A DNA stretch of 64,000 nucleotides. Source: an uncultured Tateyamaria sp. (lineage in GTDB: Bacteria; Pseudomonadota; Alphaproteobacteria; Rhodobacterales; Rhodobacteraceae). Made by a program: the position numbers and the translations under genes. Under the pieces are notes generated by a model. It had not been told where the DNA came from. It did no database searches and worked only from the letters and a program-made list of their open reading frames with translations. Position 1 is the first letter of the stretch. Every line of letters begins with the position of its first letter. The stretch is from the NCBI RefSeq assembly GCF_947503045.1, contig NZ_CANNCF010000001.1, forward strand, positions 1,550,001 to 1,614,000, written 5' to 3'. Shown here one piece after another: positions 56,691 to 64,000 of the stretch.

Positions 56691-57869
56691 GTGAGCCGGG
56701 TTTACCTTGATCACAATGCAACGACGCCTTTGAGGGCAGAGGCGCGCGCCGCGATGGTGGCGGCGATGGATTTGGTGGGCAATCCATCGAGCGTGCATGC
56801 CGAGGGGCGTGCTGCCAAGATGATGGTGGAGCGCGCGCGCGAGCAGGTGGCGGCTTTGGTCGGGTGCAAGCCGACACAGGTGGTGTTTACGGGCTCTGCG
56901 ACCGAGGCCGCGGCCTTGGCGGTGGCGCAGAAGGGGCGGTTTGGCGGGCGGTTTGCAGCGCTGCCGACGGAACATGATTGTTTTCTGGGCTGGAGCGAGG
57001 CGGAACTGCTTGCACTTTTTGATGCGCGCGGGGCATTGGATGCGCAGGGTGCCTTGACGTTTTGCGACTGGTTCCTGCGCGATTCTGATGGCGCACACAG
57101 CGCCGATCGTGGGCCGGCGGCACTGATCGCCGTTTCGGCGGCCAATAGTGAAACCGGCGTGATGGCGCCGGGTGGCAAGGTCGCGGCGAACAACTTCATT
57201 GATGGGTCGCACGCAGCCACAGTGCCCTTTGGAGTTGTCTGCGACATCACTCAGATGGCCGGAAAAGTGCCAGTTTCTTACGATGGAGACAAACGCCCTG
57301 CGTACATGATCCTTTCGGCGCACAAACTGGGCGGACCGAAGGGCGTGGGCGCTCTGGTCAACTTCACCGCTGACGATCCCACTGCGATGCTGCGCGGGGG
57401 GGGACAGGAAATGGGCCGCCGCTCGGGCACCGAGAACGTGATCGGTATCGCCGGATTTGGCGCCGCGGCCGCTGCCGCACAGGTCGATGTCGAGGCCGGA
57501 AAATGGGACCGCGTCGAGAAACTTAGAAATATTCTAGAAAGTGCTCTTGAGGCTTCCTCAAATACGACTATTTTTGTCGGGAAGGATGCGCCGCGCTTGC
57601 CCAACACGTCTTGCTTTGCCACGCCCGGATGGAAGGGCGAGACGCAAGTGATGCAGATGGACCTTGCCGGCTTTGCCATTTCCGCCGGATCCGCCTGTTC
57701 CAGCGGCAAGGTCAAGGCAAGCCGGGTGCTGACTGCGATGGGGTTGAGCGACGTGGCGGGTGATGCGGTGCGCGTGTCACTCGGACTTGAGACAACGGAA
57801 GACGACATTTTGCGCTTTGCCGACACTTGGGCGCAAAAGTTGAGAAAACACGAAAGCCGGGCGGCCTGA
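56691..57869 (+). CDS. Cysteine desulfurase
   Basis: 392 residues, GTG start. Class V aminotransferase fold that mobilises sulfur from cysteine for Fe-S clusters. The start [11 protein letters not shown], the PLP lysine Lys212 in [10 protein letters not shown], and the catalytic Cys336 in [14 protein letters not shown] are all present. The short loop around the cysteine fits the NifS/IscS class more than SufS, so this operon may hold an IscS-like enzyme in addition to any SufS further on. Gene order iscR-desulfurase-sufB supports its role in cluster assembly. Confidence 0.9.
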   Translation: MSRVYLDHNATTPLRAEARAAMVAAMDLVGNPSSVHAEGRAAKMMVERAREQVAALVGCKPTQVVFTGSATEAAALAVAQKGRFGGRFAALPTEHDCFLGWSEAELLALFDARGALDAQGALTFCDWFLRDSDGAHSADRGPAALIAVSAANSETGVMAPGGKVAANNFIDGSHAATVPFGVVCDITQMAGKVPVSYDGDKRPAYMILSAHKLGGPKGVGALVNFTADDPTAMLRGGGQEMGRRSGTENVIGIAGFGAAAAAAQVDVEAGKWDRVEKLRNILESALEASSNTTIFVGKDAPRLPNTSCFATPGWKGETQVMQMDLAGFAISAGSACSSGKVKASRVLTAMGLSDVAGDAVRVSLGLETTEDDILRFADTWAQKLRKHESRAA

Positions 57870-57898
57870 AGGTCGTTTCGCAAAGGAGAATGTCTGAT

Positions 57899-59425
57899 AT
57901 GGACAATGTTGTAGATGAGGTCGTGGTCAAGGACGGTGTCGATCAGGACACGGTTGATGCGGTCCGCGAGGTCGGTGGCGCCTATAAATACGGCTGGGCC
58001 ACGGACATCGAGATGGACTATGCCCCCAAAGGCCTCAGCCCCGATATTGTCCGCCTAATCTCGGAGAAAAACGAAGAGCCGGAGTGGATGCTGGAATGGC
58101 GTCTGGCCGCTTACGAGCGCTGGCTGCAAAAGGAAGAGCCCAAGTGGGCGATGGTCGATTATCCCGAGATCGATTTTCAGGACCAGTACTACTATGCCCG
58201 CCCCAAATCGATGGAGGTCAAGCCCAAGTCCCTGGACGAGGTCGACCCCAAGCTTCTGGAAACATACGCGAAACTTGGCATTCCGCTGAAGGAGCAGATG
58301 ATCCTGGCAGGTGTCGAAGGCGCCGAAGAGTTGACCGACGCGCCCCGCAAGGTGGCCGTGGATGCGGTGTTTGATTCCGTTTCCGTTGGCACAACCTTTC
58401 AGGCGGAGTTGAAAAAGGCGGGCGTGATCTTCTGCTCGATTTCCGAAGCGATCAAGGAACATCCCGAACTGGTCAAGAAATACCTCGGCTCGGTTGTGCC
58501 AGTGTCCGACAACTACTATGCGACGCTGAATTCCGCTGTCTTTTCAGACGGTTCGTTTGTCTACGTCCCACCCGGTGTGCGCTGCCCGATGGAGCTGTCG
58601 ACCTATTTCCGCATCAATGCCGAGAACACAGGCCAGTTCGAGCGCACGCTGATCATCGCCGACAAGGGGTCCTATGTTTCTTACCTCGAAGGCTGCACCG
58701 CACCCCAGCGCGACATCGCGCAACTGCACGCCGCTGTGGTCGAGATCATCATCGAGGAAGACGCCGAGGTGAAATACTCGACCGTTCAGAACTGGTATCC
58801 CGGTGATGAAAACGGCAAGGGCGGCATCTACAACTTTGTGACCAAACGCGCCGATTGCCGTGGTGATCGCGCCAAGGTGATGTGGACGCAGGTCGAAACC
58901 GGCAGTGCTGTGACGTGGAAATACCCCTCCTGCATTCTGCGCGGCGATGACACGCAGGGTGAGTTTTACTCCATTGCTATCGCCAACAACATGCAGCAGG
59001 CCGACACTGGCACCAAGATGATCCATCTGGGCAAGAACACGAAGTCGCGGATTGTCTCCAAGGGCATCAGTGCGGGCAAGGCGCAGAACACGTATCGCGG
59101 GTTGGTGTCGATGCACCCGAAGGCCAAGAATTCGCGCAACTACACCCAATGCGACAGCCTGTTGATTGGCGATAAATGCGGGGCGCATACGGTGCCGTAT
59201 ATTGAGGTCAAGAACAACTCGAGCCGTGTCGAACACGAGGCGACGACCTCAAAGGTGGATGACGATCAGATGTTCTATTGTCGCTCGCGCGGGATGGACG
59301 AGGAAGAGGCTGTGGCCCTCGTGGTCAACGGGTTCTGCAAGGACGTGCTGCAGGCGCTGCCGATGGAATTTGCCATGGAAGCGCAACAGCTTGTGGCGAT
59401 TTCGCTTGAGGGGTCGGTGGGCTGA
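57899..59425 (+). CDS. sufB: Fe-S scaffold component SufB
   Basis: 508 residues. SufB forms the SufBC2D scaffold on which 4Fe-4S clusters are built. Recognised blocks are [35 protein letters not shown], the [21 protein letters not shown]-terminal motif, and [16 protein letters not shown]. The Met chosen follows AAAGGAG by about 10 nt. An ATG three codons earlier is too close. It begins 29 bp after the desulfurase gene. Only 3 bp separate its stop from the next small membrane gene. Confidence 0.96.
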   Translation: MDNVVDEVVVKDGVDQDTVDAVREVGGAYKYGWATDIEMDYAPKGLSPDIVRLISEKNEEPEWMLEWRLAAYERWLQKEEPKWAMVDYPEIDFQDQYYYARPKSMEVKPKSLDEVDPKLLETYAKLGIPLKEQMILAGVEGAEELTDAPRKVAVDAVFDSVSVGTTFQAELKKAGVIFCSISEAIKEHPELVKKYLGSVVPVSDNYYATLNSAVFSDGSFVYVPPGVRCPMELSTYFRINAENTGQFERTLIIADKGSYVSYLEGCTAPQRDIAQLHAAVVEIIIEEDAEVKYSTVQNWYPGDENGKGGIYNFVTKRADCRGDRAKVMWTQVETGSAVTWKYPSCILRGDDTQGEFYSIAIANNMQQADTGTKMIHLGKNTKSRIVSKGISAGKAQNTYRGLVSMHPKAKNSRNYTQCDSLLIGDKCGAHTVPYIEVKNNSSRVEHEATTSKVDDDQMFYCRSRGMDEEEAVALVVNGFCKDVLQALPMEFAMEAQQLVAISLEGSVG

Positions 59426-59428
59426 TCG

Positions 59429-59614
59429 ATGGAGCGTGACGGCAAAAAACAGTCCATATCCGGGATCATGGCGCTGGCCGCTCTGGGCGGCGCAATTCTT
59501 GGTGGCGGGCTTGGCGCGCTTTTCATACCCAAGCTTGCTGCCGGCGTTGCCATTGGTGGTGCGATGACCGCAACCGCGGCTGTTGTTGCATGGATTTTGT
59601 TTCGCAATGGATGA
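59429..59614 (+). CDS. Small two-helix membrane protein (61 aa)
   Basis: 61 residues after a charged start (MERDGKKQS). Two glycine/alanine-rich membrane segments, MALAALGGAILGGGLGALF and AIGGAMTATAAVVAWILF. Starts 3 bp after sufB, and its stop overlaps the next start by 8 bp, so it is translated with the suf message. No family recognised. Might anchor or partner the Fe-S machinery, but that is only context. Confidence 0.6.
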   Translation: MERDGKKQSISGIMALAALGGAILGGGLGALFIPKLAAGVAIGGAMTATAAVVAWILFRNG

Positions 59615-59933
59615 TACAGGATTGGATATTGAACGGCACGTGAGTATGGGGCCGCGTGATGCCTGGGCGCAAAAGAAAGCGAACAGTCTTTATGGCATCT
59701 TGTTCTTTGCAGCTCTCGGAACGGGTGTCTTTGCCTATCTGGCCGGACTTGTGGCACCGGACTGGCGGGTGGAATTCGGGTTCGTTGGCTTTATCGTCGG
59801 CGCGATTGTGTTTGGACTTTTGGCCTCCCGTCGAGCGAAGGCGCGCGTTAGCGACGAATACGCAACTGGCTTTGCTCGCACCGAAGAAGAAGTCCGCCAG
59901 GCCCTCGCCGACATCGAGGCGCGCAAAAAGTGA
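59607..59933 (+). CDS. Small membrane protein (108 aa)
   Basis: 108 residues. Cytoplasmic lead MDDTGLDIERHVSMGP, two membrane helices (LYGILFFAALGTGVFAYLAG, then GFVGFIVGAIVFGLL), and a charged tail [16 protein letters not shown]. Overlaps both neighbours by 8 and 4 bases. Unknown family. Its coupling to sufB suggests co-expression under Fe-S control. Confidence 0.65.
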   Translation: MDDTGLDIERHVSMGPRDAWAQKKANSLYGILFFAALGTGVFAYLAGLVAPDWRVEFGFVGFIVGAIVFGLLASRRAKARVSDEYATGFARTEEEVRQALADIEARKK

Positions 59934-60208
59934 CCCACGCCCTGTTCCCAGACAATGACCCGCCGAACCGGCGCAAGATCAAGCGGCCCAAGATGTCGGA
60001 TGCCGATGGCACGCGCGAGGGCGGTCTGGTCTTTGTGATCGTCTTTATCGTCGGGTTCATCCTGGCAACCGTGGCCCACCCGGCGGCGATCACGTCGTTC
60101 TGGGTCTGGTTTTTCCTGCTGACCATGTGCGCCGCCATCGCCGTGGGTGTGCAAAAGGGCGTGGCCCACCTTTATGGCCATGTCGAAGACGGAGAGGACG
60201 ACGCATGA
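59930..60208 (+). CDS. Small membrane protein (92 aa)
   Basis: 92 residues from GTG. A basic lead ([12 protein letters not shown]) precedes two membrane helices, [19 protein letters not shown] and [18 protein letters not shown], and an acidic tail EDGEDDA. Overlaps the preceding stop and the following start as GTGA and ATGA. No family recognised. Confidence 0.62.
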   Translation: MTHALFPDNDPPNRRKIKRPKMSDADGTREGGLVFVIVFIVGFILATVAHPAAITSFWVWFFLLTMCAAIAVGVQKGVAHLYGHVEDGEDDA

Positions 60209-60519
60209 TCCTGACCACAACGCCGTCCGTCGAGGGCTACAAGATCACCGACTACAAGGGCATCGTCGTGGGAGAGGCGATCATGGGTGCAAATGTGGTG
60301 CGCGATTTCTTTGCCGGGATCACCGATATCGTTGGGGGCCGGTCGGGCGCCTATGAGGCCAAGCTTCAGGATGCGCGCGACACTGCGATGGGGGAACTCG
60401 AACACCGCGCCAAGGCGCTTGGGGCCAATGCCGTCATCGGCATCGACCTTGATTACGAGGTCGTGGGCGATTCCATGTTGATGGTCAGTGTCTCGGGCAC
60501 GGCCGTTGTGCTGCAATAG
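60205..60519 (+). CDS. YbjQ-family (heavy-metal-binding domain) protein
   Basis: 104 residues matching the YbjQ/DUF74 family: [19 protein letters not shown] near the N-terminus, [33 protein letters not shown], and a final [10 protein letters not shown]. Structures of the family are ring-shaped oligomers, with metal binding suggested by name only. It is in the suf operon through an ATGA overlap, which makes a metal or cofactor link attractive but unproven. Confidence 0.85.
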   Translation: MILTTTPSVEGYKITDYKGIVVGEAIMGANVVRDFFAGITDIVGGRSGAYEAKLQDARDTAMGELEHRAKALGANAVIGIDLDYEVVGDSMLMVSVSGTAVVLQ

Positions 60520-60545
60520 GGCGGAAGCGATGCCGGTTACATGTT

Positions 60546-60626
60546 ACCCTGAAATGGCGCGAAACACATCACGGTTGTGCCGCAATGCCCTGCTGTGCTG
60601 TGCGGATGTTTCGCACGCAACAGGGT
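60546..60626 (+). promoter_or_regulatory. Nested inverted repeats before the 166-aa gene
   Basis: ACCCTG (60546-60551) pairs with CAGGGT (60621-60626), and inside it GCGAAAC (60559-60565) pairs with GTTTCGC (60608-60614). The pairs are nested, so the 113-base gap can fold into one long hairpin arm ending 6 bases before the start codon. It could regulate translation or processing within the suf message. Confidence 0.4.
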
Positions 60627-60632
60627 CGCTTC

Positions 60633-61133
60633 ATGTCACACAACAGCTTTCACGAACGTCTCAACCGAATTCAAGCAGAGCAGGTGGCCCATCCTGCGCC
60701 AGCGGCGACACAGGAGCATCCCTTCGAGCGCAAGTTGACCCTGGGCACGATCCTGCTGGGCCGGCACATGTGGGAGGCGCTTCTGGTTCCGATTGCATTC
60801 GTGCTGGGCGGGTTGGTGATGCTCGGCGCAAAGCTGATCAGCTTTCACTACCTGACGGATCAGGGCCATTTCGGGACGGGCGTTTCGGATATGCTCGGCG
60901 GATTTCTGGGCGATATCGGGATCAACATTCTCGTGGCCTCCGCCGTGTCCATACTCCTGTACAATTTGGGCCAGTACATTGCCACGCTCGCCTTTGGTGT
61001 GGGCAACTACCTGATGATGTTTCACGGCGACGTCCCGATGCAGGCGTATCCCGAGCTGTGGGCCGCTCTTTTTTCACCGGAATATGTGGCGATGTCGCTG
61101 CGCTACGCACAGCACGGCGCAGAGTTTTTCTGA
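60633..61133 (+). CDS. Membrane protein of the suf operon (166 aa)
   Basis: 166 residues. A soluble lead rich in Ala/Pro (HPAPAATQEHPFERKLTLG) is followed by hydrophobic segments ALLVPIAFVLGGLVMLGAKL and INILVASAVSILLYNLGQYIATLAFG. The end is HGAEFF. No family recognised. It begins after a folded 113-bp gap and ends 83 bp before sufC, so it is less tightly coupled than the four genes before it. Confidence 0.65.
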   Translation: MSHNSFHERLNRIQAEQVAHPAPAATQEHPFERKLTLGTILLGRHMWEALLVPIAFVLGGLVMLGAKLISFHYLTDQGHFGTGVSDMLGGFLGDIGINILVASAVSILLYNLGQYIATLAFGVGNYLMMFHGDVPMQAYPELWAALFSPEYVAMSLRYAQHGAEFF

Positions 61134-61216
61134 CCTCCCAGACGGACGAGGTCATCAACCCCAAAGCAGCCGGTCGCGACTTCTCGCGCCCGGTTCAAAA
61201 CGCGTGAGGACACGGA

Positions 61217-61971
<755 letters not shown>

Positions 61972-61972
<1 letters not shown>

Positions 61973-63252
61973 TGGCGACCCCTGCACCACAAACCGATCC
62001 AACCGAGGCGCGGATCGCGCACCTGACCCTGCCCGCGGGCGGATGGTCAGAGGCGGCGCGCAGTGACGCACTGGCCCGCTTGCGCAGCACAGGCCTGCCG
62101 ACACGGCGCGATGAGTATTGGAAGTTCACGCGCCCCGATGCGCTGACTCAGGCCGACACGCCCAAAGCGGGTGTGCTGGTCGATGACGAACCGCCGATCT
62201 TTGGCGACACCGACGCGCTGCGCATCGTCTTTGATGACGGTGTGTTCAATGCCGAGGCCTCTGATGATCTGGCACTGGAACATGTGACTATCGAGCGTCT
62301 GGGCGACACCAAGGCCGATATCCATTGGGCGCAGGGCGTCTATGGTGTGCTTGAAAAGGCAGGGCAGACCCCGGTTGCGCGCCCCTTGGCGGCACTCAAC
62401 ACCGCCTTTGCAAGCGACGGCGTGCTGATCCACGCCACCGCCAAGGCAACGCGGCCGATCAACCTGGTCTACAACCACCGCCAGGAGGCATCCGATGCGA
62501 TCCTGCACCATGTGATCAAGATCGACGCGGACGCCGACCTCACCATTATGGAAAGCGGCCCGGCGGCGGCCCGGTTCAACAAGGTGATGGAGGTCGATGT
62601 GGCCGACGGCGCAGCCTTTCACCACGTGCGTGCGCAAGGGCGCGATCATGAACGGCTGGCGGCAACGCATGTCTTTGCCCGGCTGGGCACGGAATCGACA
62701 TTCAAATCCTTTACGCTGACCGTGAATGGGCGGCTCACACGCAATGACTGCGTGATTGAACTGACGGGGGATGACGCCATTGCCCATGTGGCCGGGGCCT
62801 GCGTCGGGGACGGCGATTTCCACCACGACGATACTGTGTTCATCACCCATGACGCCGAGCGCTGCGAAAGCCGTCAGGTGTTCAAAAAGGTGCTGCGAAA
62901 CGGGGCTGTGGGCGTGTTTCAGGGTAAGATCCTCGTTAAAGCAGGCGCGCAAAAGACCGATGGCTATCAGATCAGCCAGTCGCTGCTCTTGGATGAGGAC
63001 GCACAGTTCCTTGCCAAGCCCGAGCTGGAAATCTACGCCGATGACGTGGTCTGCTCGCATGGCTCGACCTCGGGCGCGATTGACGAAGAAGCGCTGTTCT
63101 ACCTGCGCTCGCGCGGGGTGCCGGCACCGATTGCCACCGACCTTCTGACCCTAGCCTTTCTGGCCGAAGCGGTGGACGAGATCGAGGACGAAGCCCTGCG
63201 CGACGTTTTGGTCGCGCGTCTTGAAGGCTGGCTTGAACGGCACAGATCGTAA
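61972..63252 (+). CDS. sufD: Fe-S scaffold component SufD
   Basis: 426 residues of the SufBD beta-helix fold. N-terminal GLPTRRDEYWKFTRPDAL and C-terminal SHGSTSGAIDEEALFYLRSRGV are diagnostic. The middle contains QVFKKVLRNGAVGVFQGKILV, shared with SufB. Partner of SufB in the scaffold, important for iron acquisition. Starts on the sufC stop codon (TAATG), so translation is coupled. Confidence 0.95.
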
Positions 63253-63258
63253 GGCGAT

Positions 63259-63756
63259 ATGGCCATCACGCGCAATATTACCGCAACCTATCGCGGTCCG
63301 GGCCGGGTCGTGGCCCGTATCCTTGGCGGTCCGCGGCGCGAGGATCAGGTGCTTTATTTCCTGATGGCGGCCTGCGTGGTGATCTTTATCGCGCAGACCC
63401 CCTATCAGGCGCGCGAGGCGCATCTGGACGAGAGCGTGCCATTCCAGGCGCGGCTCTACTGGTCGGCCTTTCTGTGGATTTTCCTGTTTCCGCTGGTGAT
63501 GTACGCCCTTGCGGGACTTGTCTGGTTGCTGGCGCGGGTGATCCCGCAGGCGCCGTCGGGTTATGAAATCCGCGTCGCACTGTTCTGGGCGCTGTTGGCT
63601 TCGACCCCCATTGTGCTGCTTTTGGGGCTGACGGCAGGCATGATCGGGCCGGGACCGGCCTTGCAGGGCGTTGCGCTCTTGTGGTGTGCGGTGTTTTTGT
63701 GGTTCTGGGTGGCGGGCACATTGGCGACCCGCAACACCGAAAGGGTCCAATCATGA
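63259..63756 (+). CDS. Yip1-like membrane protein
   Basis: 165 residues. Starts 6 bp after sufD. After a basic lead (TATYRGPGRVVARIL) come about four helices: VLYFLMAACVVIFIAQTP, FLWIFLFPLVMYALAGLVWLLA, VALFWALLASTPIVLLLG and GVALLWCAVFLWFWVAG. The pattern resembles Yip1-domain proteins of alphaproteobacteria, which sit at this position in some suf operons. No biochemical role is established. Confidence 0.7.
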   Translation: MAITRNITATYRGPGRVVARILGGPRREDQVLYFLMAACVVIFIAQTPYQAREAHLDESVPFQARLYWSAFLWIFLFPLVMYALAGLVWLLARVIPQAPSGYEIRVALFWALLASTPIVLLLGLTAGMIGPGPALQGVALLWCAVFLWFWVAGTLATRNTERVQS

Positions 63757-64000
63757 CATCGTGGCCGCAACTGGCGATCGACACGCTGCGCGACCCAAAG
63801 CGCACGGCGCATCAGATCATGGGCTGGAACCTCGATCGCGGCACCCTGTACATGGCACTTTTTGCGGTGGCAGCGGTGAACACGCTTTTAGCCTCGACCC
63901 CCGTCGTGCTTAGCCCGGGCGGGGTGGACGCCGCCGCACGCGCGGCCCTGCCGCTTTTGGCGCTGCTTGAGCGGCCTATGATGTTCTTTGCCATTGTCGC
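63753..64000 (+). CDS. Yip1-like membrane protein (3' end outside window)
   Basis: 82 complete codons are visible and the frame is open to the window edge. It overlaps the previous gene as ATGA. The opening MTSWPQLAIDTLRDPKRTA and hydrophobic GTLYMALFAVAAVNTLLA resemble Yip1-domain proteins, so the two genes may make a heteromeric pair. The rest of the protein and any downstream suf genes are not seen. Confidence 0.6.
   Translation, partial: MTSWPQLAIDTLRDPKRTAHQIMGWNLDRGTLYMALFAVAAVNTLLASTPVVLSPGGVDAAARAALPLLALLERPMMFFAIV

Overview
The window is chromosomal DNA of a GC-rich alphaproteobacterium, most likely a marine Rhodobacterales (Roseobacter-group) species. This is inferred from several features: an IscR with a single cysteine heading a suf operon, a perfect alphaproteobacterial SOS box before recA, a CckA kinase with a CtrA-type site in its promoter, an exported protein with a VPLPA-type C-terminal sorting signal, a DmdB-like acyl-CoA ligase, a Tat-exported PhoX phosphatase and a Usg protein. 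I found no prophage, insertion sequence, CRISPR array or rRNA. One tRNA is present.

Layout. 1-9.4 kb: end of a cupin regulator, an aquaporin, a peptide-type solute-binding protein, a candidate orphan small RNA, a Cache-like exported protein, a DUF502 membrane protein, the pseudouridine catabolism pair psuK-psuG, a divergent DUF4198/HupE pair whose start codons overlap, and a ThiE-like protein. 9.5-19 kb: trmJ, ctaA, an M32 carboxypeptidase, a large exported protein of unknown role, gyrA, usg and an orphan radical SAM protein. 19-28.6 kb: the zwf-pgl-pgi operon behind a 16-bp palindrome, an animal-type haem peroxidase, a DmdB-like ligase, a Hint-domain protein and ppk2-ydcH. 28.7-36.8 kb: phoX, tRNA-Gly(CCC), a methyltransferase overlapping an ASKHA/ferredoxin reactivase, an unrecognised lysine-rich protein, agmatinase and a fatty acid desaturase. 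36.8-47 kb: guaB, an RsmB-like rRNA methyltransferase, cckA, a sulfotransferase-like protein, recA, alaS and a DUF1330 protein. 47-56 kb: a cysteine-rich unknown protein, typA, an SMR pump, an Lrp regulator, a DUF6356/class II amidotransferase pair, a DUF4239 protein, icd, a gene-poor 0.6 kb with a strong inverted repeat, the VPLPA-CTERM protein and an alpha/beta hydrolase.

56-64 kb: the Fe-S assembly operon iscR - cysteine desulfurase - sufB - [five small genes: four membrane proteins and a YbjQ protein] - sufC - sufD - two Yip1-like membrane proteins. A TTAGAA-N3-TTCTAA palindrome of the Irr/iron-box type precedes iscR. Overlapping or closely spaced start and stop codons suggest the small genes are co-transcribed with the Fe-S machinery.

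Most genes are housekeeping. The most rewarding items are the candidate sRNA at about 3.27-3.35 kb, the CtrA site before cckA, the small-gene block inside the suf operon, the iron-box/IscR arrangement, and the unrecognised proteins at 33.97, 47.24 and 13.08 kb. Start sites were chosen by ribosome binding site and by overlap with neighbours, so many differ from the longest possible reading frame.
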